Positions 8,702 to 16,016 of a stretch of 18,366 bases of DNA are shown piece by piece. How positions within the stretch are numbered: the first letter of the stretch is position 1; each line of letters starts with the position of its first letter. Under the pieces are notes generated by a model. That model worked only from the letters and a program-made list of their open reading frames with translations. It had not been told where the DNA came from and searched no databases. The position numbers and the translations under genes are program-made. The DNA comes from CAYVDH01 sp964450355 (GTDB lineage Bacteria; Bacteroidota; Bacteroidia; NS11-12g; UBA955), in NCBI GenBank assembly GCA_964450355.1, contig CAYVDH010000061.1, positions 1 to 18,366 of the forward strand, written 5' to 3'.

Positions 8702-9070
8702 ATGAAAAAAACGTCTAATCAAACAACTTATGAATCCATACTAGTCATTTGTATTGGATTATTAGTGTTGTATTATTTTTATAAAATAAATTGGTTATTA
8801 CACCTTTCATTAATTATAGGAATATGTAGTATTATCTCAACTTTTATAGCAAGTAAAATTCATGATTTTTGGCTTAAATTAAGTAGTATATTGGCTTTAA
8901 TTATGCCTAAAATCATTTTATCATTAGTGTTTTTCTTGTTTTTAACTCCGGTTGCTTTAATATACAGAATTAAAAATAAAGACAATTTACAACTAAAAAA
9001 CAATAAAAAATCTATGTTTAGTGAACGCAATCATACGTATTCACAAAAAGATTTTGAAACAACTTGGTAA
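8702..9070 (+). CDS. SxtJ family membrane protein
   Basis: The 122-residue product has four hydrophobic segments that look like membrane spans, roughly at residues 12-28, 31-50, 58-74 and 75-91. A short polar tail rich in Lys and Asn ends in SQKDFETTW. The FLFLTPVALIYRIKNKD region and the terminal aromatic-acidic motif match the SxtJ family, named after an unassigned gene of the cyanobacterial saxitoxin cluster and common beside O-carbamoyltransferases. Its ATG directly follows the stop of the DUF5989-type gene with no spacer, and the stop lies 9 bases before the next gene. Function is unknown; recurrent co-occurrence suggests an accessory role in presenting a membrane-bound or lipid-linked acceptor to the carbamoyltransferase (inference). 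Confidence 0.85.
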   Translation: MKKTSNQTTYESILVICIGLLVLYYFYKINWLLHLSLIIGICSIISTFIASKIHDFWLKLSSILALIMPKIILSLVFFLFLTPVALIYRIKNKDNLQLKNNKKSMFSERNHTYSQKDFETTW

Positions 9071-9079
9071 TTTAACCTA

Positions 9080-9970
9080 TTGAAACAGATAAAAATTGGC
9101 ATATTGATGGCGTATGACTATGAAATGATGAAAACATCATTGCCATTGGTATATAATTATGCTGATAAGATAGTACTTTCATTAGATAAAAATAGAAAAA
9201 CATACAAGGGAAATAGCTTTGTAATTCCTTCTGAATTTTTTGATTGGATAAAGAAAATTGACACAAAAAATATCATTACAATTTATGAAGATGATTTTGC
9301 TATCCCAACATTATCTCCTATGGAATGTGAGGTAAGACAACGAAAACTTACATCAATACAATTAGGTGAAGGAGGTTGGCACATTCAATTGGATGTAGAT
9401 GAATATTTTGTTGATTTTGGAAAATTTATTGCACAACTCAGACGTTTTGAAAAAAAATTAAAACCCAACGATAAAGTTACTGTTTTTGCTAATTGGATTA
9501 CATTATTCAAACAGCTTAATGAAGGTTATATTTACACTGTTTTTAATCAAGGTTATGAATTGTGCCACATAGCCACAAATTATCCTGATTATGAATATGG
9601 AAGAGCCTGTAAAAATCAAAAGGCATTGTTAGCAGATAATTTCATATTACACGATTCGTGGGCAAGAAACGAAGAACAATTGTACCTTAAATTAAAAAAT
9701 TGGAGTCATAGTGATGATTTTGATAGTGATGAATTTTTTAAGTTTTGGAAAAATATAAATGCCAATAATTATCATACTTTTCATAATTTTCACCCATTGA
9801 ATCCTCCATTGTGGAAGGGTTTGGGACTATTAAAAGGTGCAACCATTCAAAATGCATTAAACGATGCAAACATTCAACTTGAGTCCAAAATTAAACCTTG
9901 GAAAACAAAACTGCGCAACATCAAAGGGGGTGGAAGAATTTTAAACATACTTAATAAACTTAATTTATAA
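9080..9970 (+). CDS. GT-A-type (GT2-like) glycosyltransferase-like protein
   Basis: The 296-residue product begins with a beta strand (KIGILMAYDYEMM), continues with a YADKIVLSLD strand, and has the motif HIQLDVDEYF (101-110), whose Asp-Val-Asp-Glu fits a DxD metal and nucleotide-sugar site. This resembles small GT2 or GT92-like enzymes that start with a description of a donor strand and carry LDxDEF. Further aromatic and His-rich segments (HDSW near 201-204, WSHSDDF, NYHTFHNFHP) are typical of the acceptor half of these proteins. No membrane span is seen. The TTG start is chosen because the first in-frame ATG (residue 10) would cut the first strand. It is 9 bases after the SxtJ-type stop. 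Glycosyltransferase identity is likely but sugar specificity is not visible. Confidence 0.68.
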   Translation: MKQIKIGILMAYDYEMMKTSLPLVYNYADKIVLSLDKNRKTYKGNSFVIPSEFFDWIKKIDTKNIITIYEDDFAIPTLSPMECEVRQRKLTSIQLGEGGWHIQLDVDEYFVDFGKFIAQLRRFEKKLKPNDKVTVFANWITLFKQLNEGYIYTVFNQGYELCHIATNYPDYEYGRACKNQKALLADNFILHDSWARNEEQLYLKLKNWSHSDDFDSDEFFKFWKNINANNYHTFHNFHPLNPPLWKGLGLLKGATIQNALNDANIQLESKIKPWKTKLRNIKGGGRILNILNKLNL

Positions 9971-9975
9971 CAACA

Positions 9976-10737
9976 GTGCTATTTAACATTAGACTTTTAA
10001 TATCATTTATCAGAAAATTTACAATTTTTGGAGGATTGAGATTATTCATCAATTTTAAATTAAAAAAATTAGATGAGCTCAGAATACCTGAATTAAAACA
10101 TCCATTTAAATTAAGAGTAAATACTTCAGACACCACTGTTTTTTATCAAATTTTTTCTGACAGAGAATACGATAATCCAATTGATTTTACACCAAATGTG
10201 ATTGTTGATGCTGGGGCTAATATTGGATTAACATCTTTGTTTTATGCTAATAAATATCCTAATGCTAAAATTTATTCCATTGAACCTGATAAAGAAAATT
10301 TTGAAACCTTACAATTCAATACAAATAACTATTCAAACATTACCTGTCTAAATTATGGATTATGGCATCAAGATACATCATTGAGAGTAAGTGATAAATT
10401 TCAAGGTGGTAAGTGGGCGATGGTAGTAGAGGAAATTGATACAGAAGAACCAGGCTCAATAAAAGCAATAAGCTTAAATAGCTTGATATCACAATTTCAA
10501 TTGAATCAAATTGATATTTTAAAAATGGATATAGAAAGTGCAGAATTCGAAGTATTTTCAAAACATTTTGAATTATGGATACCCAAAACAAAAATGATGA
10601 TAGTGGAGTTGCATGACAGAATGAAACCAGGGTGTAGTAAAGCATTCTTTAATGCCATTAATTCTTCATTAACCAATTTTAACATGAAATCTAACGGAGA
10701 AAATTTCATTATTTATAATTTAGATTTAAAAAAGTAA
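9976..10737 (+). CDS. FkbM family SAM-dependent methyltransferase
   Basis: The 253-residue protein carries the full set of FkbM-type class I methyltransferase motifs: the SAM-binding loop VDAGANIG (77-84), the acidic end of strand 2 in SIEPDKENFE (101-110), a central NYGLWHQDTSLRV segment, and KMDIESAE (183-190) where most FkbM members have KxDxEGxE. FkbM family enzymes usually O-methylate hydroxyls, including sugar hydroxyls in glycan loci. A short hydrophobic and basic N-terminal stretch (LLISFIRKF) could touch the membrane but is not a convincing span. GTG start, 5 bases after the preceding stop; the WbqC-type gene begins 3 bases downstream. A methyl cap or internal O-methyl group on the polysaccharide is a reasonable expectation, the position unknown. 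Confidence 0.9.
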   Translation: MLFNIRLLISFIRKFTIFGGLRLFINFKLKKLDELRIPELKHPFKLRVNTSDTTVFYQIFSDREYDNPIDFTPNVIVDAGANIGLTSLFYANKYPNAKIYSIEPDKENFETLQFNTNNYSNITCLNYGLWHQDTSLRVSDKFQGGKWAMVVEEIDTEEPGSIKAISLNSLISQFQLNQIDILKMDIESAEFEVFSKHFELWIPKTKMMIVELHDRMKPGCSKAFFNAINSSLTNFNMKSNGENFIIYNLDLKK

Positions 10738-10740
10738 AAA

Positions 10741-11412
10741 GTGGAAAATAAAACTGTTGCTATCATTCAATCAAATTACATCCCATGGAAGGGTTATTTT
10801 GATTTGATTAAACAATCCGATGTGCTGATTATATATGACGAAGTACAATACACAAAAAACGATTGGAGAAATAGAAACATGATAAAAACTCCAAATGGAA
10901 AACAGTGGCTTACCATACCTGTAAAACAAAATTCATTGGATCAAAAAATACATGAAACTGTTATAGCTGATACATCGTGGTCCAAAAAACACATGAATGC
11001 ATTGCAAATCAATTATTCTAAAACACCTTTTTTTAAAACATACAAAGAGCTTTTTTTTGAATTATATACTCATTCAAGTGAATATTTATCTGAAATTAAC
11101 TTAAGTTTTATCAAGGCAATTTGTGGTATTTTAGAAATAAATACACAAATTATAGATTCAAGAGAACTGAATTTAGATGGAGATAAAAACATGAAATTAG
11201 TAAATGCTTGTTTAAAACTCAATGCAACAAACTATTTATCAGGTCCTGCAGCAAAATCATATTTAGATATTGAATTATTCAATCAAAACAACATAAAAGT
11301 TGATTGGATGGATTACAGCAAATACAATGAATATCCACAATTACATCCTCCATTTGCTCATGATGTAAGTGTACTTGATATGGTATTCAATACTGGTAAA
11401 TGGACAATATAA
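10741..11412 (+). CDS. WbqC family protein
   Basis: The 223-residue protein matches the WbqC-like family across its length: IIQSNYIPWKGYFDLI (8-23) at the N terminus, then DVLIIYDEVQYTKNDWRNRNMI (27-48), WLTIPV (56-61), an internal NYLSGPAAKSYLD segment, and the C-terminal YPQLHPPFAHDVSVLDMVFN. WbqC genes are found in O-antigen clusters and other glycan loci; the activity is not established to my knowledge, though an acyl or aminoacyl modification of an amino sugar has been the usual supposition. The presence of a WecE-type aminotransferase in the same operon is compatible with that idea. The start is a GTG, 3 bases after the FkbM stop; the next gene starts 15 bases on. No membrane segment or signal peptide seen. 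Confidence 0.9.
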   Translation: MENKTVAIIQSNYIPWKGYFDLIKQSDVLIIYDEVQYTKNDWRNRNMIKTPNGKQWLTIPVKQNSLDQKIHETVIADTSWSKKHMNALQINYSKTPFFKTYKELFFELYTHSSEYLSEINLSFIKAICGILEINTQIIDSRELNLDGDKNMKLVNACLKLNATNYLSGPAAKSYLDIELFNQNNIKVDWMDYSKYNEYPQLHPPFAHDVSVLDMVFNTGKWTI

Positions 11413-11427
11413 AAACAAATAATTGCA

Positions 11428-12384
11428 ATGAGTAATACAATGATATACAGTTTTGTAGTCCCTATTTATAACGATGGGTATTTAGCAGAAAATTTTTGTT
11501 TAGCCTATGAAGAAACATTTAAAAAATACTTAAACATTGAAAACATCAATGAAAAAGTAGAATTGATTTTTGTAAATGATGGAAGTCCAAATAATTCGTT
11601 GGAAATAATTACTCCACTGGTTGAAAAATTTCCTTTTGTAAAAATCATAGATTTAAGCAGAAATTTTGGCCAACACATTGCAATTGCTTGTGGCTATAAA
11701 GAAGCAAAAGGACAATATGTAGGAAGATTGAATGTGGATATGCAGGATCCTCCAGAAGAAATACCAAAATTATTACGAGTAATAGAAAACGAAGATGTAG
11801 ATTTAGTGATAGGTATTCATGCTAAGGAGAGGCACAGCAAATGGACTGATGTTATTACAGCTCAGTTGTTTTTCAGATTTTTCAATTGGCTGACAGGAAT
11901 GAAAACACCACAAAATACTGCTACTTTGAGGGTAATGAATCGTTTGTTTTTAGATACATACAATCAACTTGATGAAAAATCGAGATTACCACAAGGATTA
12001 GAAAATTGGTTAGGTTTTAAGCATAAATATGTTGAAACCAAACATCAAGCTCGTGTAGATAACAAATCGTCATACACACTAAAAAAACGTTTAAAACTAG
12101 CACTAGATGGGGCTATTTCTTTTTCGGACCGACCCTTAAAATTAATGGTATATTTTGGTTTTATAATTGCCTTAATTGGTTTTATATTTGTACTCTCTAT
12201 TTTAGTCAGAAAATTCATATTAAATAATCTTATAGCTGGATATACCTCATTGATATCAGTTATCATATTGTTTTCAGGAATTCAAATATTGGTGATAGGA
12301 GTTGTAGGGCTATACATCGGAAAAATCATGTCTGAAGTTCAAAACAGACCATTATACATTATCAGAAAAAAAATTAATTTTTAA
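11428..12384 (+). CDS. Polyprenyl-phosphate glycosyltransferase, GT2 (GtrB/DPM1/ArnC-like)
   Basis: The 318-residue protein has a GT-A domain with YSFVVPIYNDG (7-17), FVNDGSPNNSLE (48-59), the LSRNFGQHIAIACGYKEA block (76-93), LNVDMQDPPEEIP (101-113, whose VDMQD holds the metal-binding acidic pair) and a GMKTPQNTATLRVMNR segment. Two C-terminal membrane spans follow (about 238-260 and 273-296), then a short basic tail. This is the arrangement of GtrB-like enzymes that transfer a sugar from a nucleotide donor to undecaprenyl phosphate at the inner membrane, to be used later by a periplasmic GT-C enzyme for branching or modification. No such GT-C enzyme is visible in the window. In one slot the DxSxD consensus is written DLSRN, as in many family members. 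Confidence 0.9.
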   Translation: MSNTMIYSFVVPIYNDGYLAENFCLAYEETFKKYLNIENINEKVELIFVNDGSPNNSLEIITPLVEKFPFVKIIDLSRNFGQHIAIACGYKEAKGQYVGRLNVDMQDPPEEIPKLLRVIENEDVDLVIGIHAKERHSKWTDVITAQLFFRFFNWLTGMKTPQNTATLRVMNRLFLDTYNQLDEKSRLPQGLENWLGFKHKYVETKHQARVDNKSSYTLKKRLKLALDGAISFSDRPLKLMVYFGFIIALIGFIFVLSILVRKFILNNLIAGYTSLISVIILFSGIQILVIGVVGLYIGKIMSEVQNRPLYIIRKKINF

Positions 12385-12388
12385 TTAT

Positions 12389-13156
12389 ATGACAAATAAA
12401 CACGAATCAGCAGTTATTTCATTTTCATCTCAAGAAAGTTTGCAAACACGCAATGAAATTTTTGAAATAATGAACAATTATCCAGCTTCTCAAGACGAAA
12501 AAGAAAGATCTTTAGGATTATTTCTTAGGGGTTCATTATTAGCAAGAATAATGGCAACAGCAGAAATTTATCAGCAAATAGTAAAGTTACCTGGTATCAT
12601 AGTGGATTTAGGCACTTGGAGAGGTCAAACAGCTGTATTATGTGAAAATTTCAGAGCAATTTATGAGCCCTTACATTTTAATAGAAGAATAGTTTGTTTT
12701 GATACTTTCGAAGGTTACAAAGGTTTTTCTGAAAAAGACAAAGCTACAAACTTACATACAGATGGTACTTATTCAGTAGGTGGTGAAGAGTATGCCGAAT
12801 TATTAAGAAAATTATTGGTATTGCACGAAAAAAGCAATGCAATGGGACATTACAACAATAAACACAAAGTAATTGTTGGTGATTGCAGAGAAACACTACC
12901 TAAATTTTTTGAAGAAAATGCAAATGAATTTGTCTCTTTAGCTTTTTTTGATGTCAATTCATACGACCCTTCACTAAAATCATTTCAACTGTTGTATGAA
13001 AAATTAGTTCCTGGAGGAATCATTGCTTTTTGGCAATTAACCAGAGATTCAATACCAGCAGAAGCAATGGTATATACTCAACACATATTAAACAAATACC
13101 CTCATAAAGTATATAGAACAACCAACTACCCTGGTTTATGTTACATTATTAAATAA
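12389..13156 (+). CDS. TylF/MycF-like class I SAM methyltransferase homologue with altered metal site
   Basis: The 255-residue product has a class I methyltransferase fold: loop I IVDLGTWRGQT (71-81), an acidic strand end in IVCFDTFEGY (101-110), VIVGDCRETLP (161-171), LAFFDVNSYDPS (184-195) and LVPGGIIAFWQL (206-217). The FDTFEGY, GDxxETLP and GGII series is typical of TylF/MycF sugar O-methyltransferases, where the last strand carries the metal-binding Asp pair (GGxxxxDD). Here Trp215-Gln216 occupies that place, while Asp188 is kept. So either the enzyme works without the metal or it has another job. It directly precedes the tandem FAD oxidoreductases (8-base gap) and starts 4 bases after the GtrB-like gene. 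Fold class is sure; O-methyltransfer itself is doubtful. Confidence 0.75.
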   Translation: MTNKHESAVISFSSQESLQTRNEIFEIMNNYPASQDEKERSLGLFLRGSLLARIMATAEIYQQIVKLPGIIVDLGTWRGQTAVLCENFRAIYEPLHFNRRIVCFDTFEGYKGFSEKDKATNLHTDGTYSVGGEEYAELLRKLLVLHEKSNAMGHYNNKHKVIVGDCRETLPKFFEENANEFVSLAFFDVNSYDPSLKSFQLLYEKLVPGGIIAFWQLTRDSIPAEAMVYTQHILNKYPHKVYRTTNYPGLCYIIK

Positions 13157-13164
13157 AAATTTGA

Positions 13165-14619
13165 ATGAAAACAGTCATTATTGGTAATGGAATAATCTCT
13201 GTCACTACAGCACTGAGAATGGGCTTAGGGGCTAAGGAAGGAGATAAAGTCATTATTGTTGGTAAAAAAGAAAGACCATACTCAGCAACCATGGCTGCTG
13301 CAGCTATGTTAAATTCATTTTGTGAAATAGAAGCTGATACATTCAAGTCAGAAATAGACAGTTTAAGGTTCGAAATGAGTTATGAAGCTGCTAAAATGTG
13401 GCCCGCTTTTGTTCTCAAACATCTTGAAGTAGCCATGGGACACAATTGCCTTGTAGCAGAATGTGCTAATTGCATGGGTTCTACTGGTGCTTGTTTTGAA
13501 TTAGGTACTTATCTAGTAAATAATTGTTCAACTGATGATTTAGATGATTCAAACTACAATGCAGTATTAAAAGCTCTTAAAGATTTTTATGAACCGCATT
13601 CTGAAGTGGATCCAAGAGATATCCCAAATTATAAACCACAAGCACGTCACAGAGCAACAAGAGCTGTATATATACCCAACGAAGGATGGTTAAATCCAAA
13701 ATTAACTTTAAGATCAATTGATGAATCGTTGAAAGGATTTTCTTGTATTGAATTTGTAGATGATGAAGTGATTAAATTAACACAAGAAGGAAATAAAATT
13801 GTAAGCGTTACACTCTCCAACAATGAAGTAATAGAAGCCGATCAATTTTTACTTGCTACGGGAGCTACCGCAAGCACATTAATAGATTCAAGTAACATTT
13901 CTACATCCATTCCTAAAATATTTAATGGAGTGGGTATCTCTATACAAATTAAAGCTCCTGAACAACCTCATACTAAAGCCATAAGAACTCCAAACAGAGG
14001 ATTAGCTTGCGGTATATACACTGTTCCTTTTTATACCAGTCCTAAAGTACCATTAAATGAAATAATTATAGGTTCCAGCAGCCTTGTTACACCTTATAAA
14101 ATTGAAGGAGCAAGATTAGGTTCTGTTCAACATTTGTTACAAAGTGCTATGGAACAAATTAATACGTATTTTTATAAAGCTGAAATTTCTACAATTAATG
14201 TAGGTTATAGACCTGTAAGTGCAGATAATTACCCAGTTTTTGGTAGAACTAGCATCAGCAATTTGGTAGTATGTACTGGAACAAAACGCGATGGATTTCA
14301 TCTATCTCCTTTACTTTCCGATTTATTATGCAAATTATTATCTGGTGAAGAAATAGATAAAAAATACGATGTATTTAAGCCTGAAAGACAATTAATTAAA
14401 ACATATACCAGAGAAGAATCAATAGAAGCATGTATTAAACATTTAATTAATGCTTCATACCAACATGGATTTGTTCCTTCTCATGATAGATTATCTGACA
14501 AATTAAAAGACATGCATAGAAGGGATTTAGAAGAATTGCATGACAAAGTTGGTGCTAAAGATTGGGGTATTCACCCTGAATTATTAGACATGTATAGATA
14601 TGGTCACATTACATCATAA
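13165..14619 (+). CDS. DAO-family FAD-dependent oxidoreductase, first of a tandem pair, with Cys-rich insertion
   Basis: The 484-residue protein has the architecture of the D-amino-acid oxidase/glycine oxidase (DAO) superfamily: N-terminal Rossmann loop TVIIGNGIISVTTA (Gly7, Gly9, but Ser12 where the consensus wants Gly), SATMAAAAML (40-49), GWLNP (174-178), LLATGA (229-234), GYRPVSADNYPVFG (347-360) and TGTKRDGFHLSP (371-382), the last two as in the C-terminal FAD contacts of glycine oxidases. Between the first helices it carries an insertion with Cys95, Cys100, Cys103 and Cys110 that the second copy lacks. Residues 411-484 form an extension beyond the usual end, shared with the downstream paralogue, with LHDKVGA and DWGI. 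The expected reaction is flavin-dependent oxidation of an amine or hydroxyl; substrate unknown. ATG start, 8 bases from the preceding gene; the paralogue begins 9 bases on. Confidence 0.85.
   Translation: MKTVIIGNGIISVTTALRMGLGAKEGDKVIIVGKKERPYSATMAAAAMLNSFCEIEADTFKSEIDSLRFEMSYEAAKMWPAFVLKHLEVAMGHNCLVAECANCMGSTGACFELGTYLVNNCSTDDLDDSNYNAVLKALKDFYEPHSEVDPRDIPNYKPQARHRATRAVYIPNEGWLNPKLTLRSIDESLKGFSCIEFVDDEVIKLTQEGNKIVSVTLSNNEVIEADQFLLATGATASTLIDSSNISTSIPKIFNGVGISIQIKAPEQPHTKAIRTPNRGLACGIYTVPFYTSPKVPLNEIIIGSSSLVTPYKIEGARLGSVQHLLQSAMEQINTYFYKAEISTINVGYRPVSADNYPVFGRTSISNLVVCTGTKRDGFHLSPLLSDLLCKLLSGEEIDKKYDVFKPERQLIKTYTREESIEACIKHLINASYQHGFVPSHDRLSDKLKDMHRRDLEELHDKVGAKDWGIHPELLDMYRYGHITS
13447..13494 (+). 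other. Codons for the four-Cys insertion of the first FAD oxidoreductase
   Basis: The codons for Cys95, Cys100, Cys103 and Cys110 lie here, giving spacing C-x4-C-x2-C-x6-C inside a segment that the downstream paralogue does not have. Four cysteines close together in an otherwise Cys-poor protein could hold a Zn or Fe-S site, or be simple coincidence. Confidence 0.6.
13982..14006 (+). repeat. 25-bp perfect direct repeat, copy 1 (inside first FAD gene)
   Basis: This stretch is identical base for base to 15398-15422 and codes for the RTPNRGLA segment in both paralogous FAD oxidoreductases. It starts with taagaactcc and ends with gattagc. It is coding sequence kept by the protein constraint and by the shared ancestry of the two genes, not a separate element. 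It is the longest exact match between them that I found. Confidence 0.85.
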
Positions 14620-14628
14620 TTCAATAAA

Positions 14629-16014
14629 ATGAAAACCATCATAGTTGGGAACGGAATTTTAGGTTTAACAACTGCATACAGGTTAATCAAAAGAGATCAA
14701 AATGCTGAAATCATCATCATTGGACCTGAAGATAATAAAGGATGTGCCAGCTTAGCTGCTGCTGCCATGTTTAACTCTTTTTGTGAAATAGATTCTCATA
14801 CTTTATCTAATAACATAGAAAAGCAAAAATGGCTTTTTAATAAATCATCCACACCTTACTGGCCTAATTTTTTAAAAGAAATTCAACATGATTCTGGTAT
14901 TCAACAAGAATATGGATTTGGTACATATTTAATCAACAACCATGTAACAGATGATTTAGAAGACGAAAATTTTGATGCAATTGTCAATGCGTTAAAAGAA
15001 TACAATGAGCCTTTTTCATACATCGATCCTAAAACAATAAAAAATTACAATCCTGATGCTCAAGGAAGAGCTGCCAGAGGTATATACATTGATGGAGAAG
15101 GTTGGGTAAATCCAACTTTACTAATGCTTGGACTAAAAAAAGCATTATTAAAAAACAACAATGTAAAATTTATCCATGCTTATGCAGAACATTTAATTCA
15201 AGAAAATGGGATCATTTCCCATGTAGTATTAGATAACAAATCCATTGTTCAAGGTGATATTTATTTTGTTGCACCTGGCGCTACTTTTTCTAAAATCATG
15301 GAAGCATCTAACTTTAAATTAAATTTTCCCAAAATTTTTTATGGTGTAGGCTCTAGTATTTTATTAAAAACAGACACAAAAACATTAAGTAATTGTGTAA
15401 GAACTCCAAACAGAGGATTAGCATGTGGTGTATATTCAGCTCCTCAAGATAGTGAACACACCTTAGTTGGAGCAAGTAATTTTATTTCCCCATGGCCTGA
15501 AGATTTTGCAAGAATTACCAGTGTTTATACGTTATTAAAATCTGCAATGGAACAAATAAATACCGATTATTACCGATCACATTTGGTAAAAGTTAATGTT
15601 GGTTGGAGACCTACTTCGGAAGATACACTCCCATTACTTGGTAAAACAACCATTTCAAATTTATTAGTTGCCACTGGAACAAAAAGAGATGGCTTACATT
15701 GTTCTCCAGTCATCAGCGAATTCATTTCTGATTTAATTTTAGATGGAAAATCTAAACACGATTTAAGTTTATTTACTCCAGAAAGAGATGTAGCAAGAAT
15801 ATATACAAGAGAAGAAGCGATATCTATTGTTGTTAGACACACAATAAATGCTGCATATCAACATGATTTTAAACCATCAAAAAATAGAATGATTGAACAA
15901 TTAGAAAAATTCTATCAAGATGAATTTAACCAATTACATGACAAAGTTGGAGCACATGATTGGGGAATTCCACCAGAAATGGTTGATATGTACAAATACG
16001 GACACACAAAATAA
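14629..16014 (+). CDS. DAO-family FAD-dependent oxidoreductase, second of a tandem pair
   Basis: The 461-residue protein is a paralogue of the preceding product along its whole length. It has the complete dinucleotide loop IIVGNGILGLTTA with Gly7, Gly9 and Gly12, plus SLAAAAMFNSFCEI (41-54), GEGWVNP (156-162), FVAPGAT (213-219), NRGLACG (261-267), GWRPTSEDTLPLLG (325-338) and TGTKRDGLHCSP (349-360). The last two are in the positions of the C-terminal FAD contacts of DAO enzymes. The C-terminal extension from about residue 389 again contains YTREEAI, LHDKVGA and DWGI. The four-Cys insertion of the first copy is absent: the sequence goes directly from KEIQHDSG to FGTYLINN. The intact dinucleotide motif suggests this copy binds FAD in the ordinary way. 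It sits 2 bases from the WecE-type start, linking the pair to amino-sugar synthesis. Substrate unknown. Confidence 0.85.
   Translation: MKTIIVGNGILGLTTAYRLIKRDQNAEIIIIGPEDNKGCASLAAAAMFNSFCEIDSHTLSNNIEKQKWLFNKSSTPYWPNFLKEIQHDSGIQQEYGFGTYLINNHVTDDLEDENFDAIVNALKEYNEPFSYIDPKTIKNYNPDAQGRAARGIYIDGEGWVNPTLLMLGLKKALLKNNNVKFIHAYAEHLIQENGIISHVVLDNKSIVQGDIYFVAPGATFSKIMEASNFKLNFPKIFYGVGSSILLKTDTKTLSNCVRTPNRGLACGVYSAPQDSEHTLVGASNFISPWPEDFARITSVYTLLKSAMEQINTDYYRSHLVKVNVGWRPTSEDTLPLLGKTTISNLLVATGTKRDGLHCSPVISEFISDLILDGKSKHDLSLFTPERDVARIYTREEAISIVVRHTINAAYQHDFKPSKNRMIEQLEKFYQDEFNQLHDKVGAHDWGIPPEMVDMYKYGHTK
15398..15422 (+). repeat. 25-bp perfect direct repeat, copy 2 (inside second FAD gene)
   Basis: This is the second copy of the 25-base identical stretch at 13982-14006, encoding the same RTPNRGLA segment. 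Since the two genes differ widely elsewhere, including synonymous sites next to the repeat (gcttgc against gcatgt for Ala-Cys), a chance run plus protein constraint is the simplest explanation. A short gene-conversion tract is possible but not shown. Confidence 0.85.
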
Positions 16015-16016
16015 TC

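Noticed and set aside
5602..9070. A saxitoxin-type toxin biosynthesis cluster
   Set aside because: Only the carbamoylation-related genes are shared; no polyketide synthase-like, amidinotransferase or Rieske-type sxt genes are seen, and all surroundings are glycan genes.
10340..10645. Open frame of 101 codons on the minus strand
   Set aside because: It lies wholly inside the FkbM methyltransferase gene, has no recognisable motif, and its Leu/Ile/Ser-rich composition is what the reverse of AT-rich coding DNA gives.
15570..15842. Open frame of 90 codons on the minus strand
   Set aside because: It is antisense to the second FAD oxidoreductase, with no family signature; the plus-strand protein motifs explain the DNA.
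13165..16014. The tandem FAD genes as one gene split by a frameshift
   Set aside because: Both have a complete N-terminal dinucleotide loop and a complete C-terminal tail, so they are two full paralogues.
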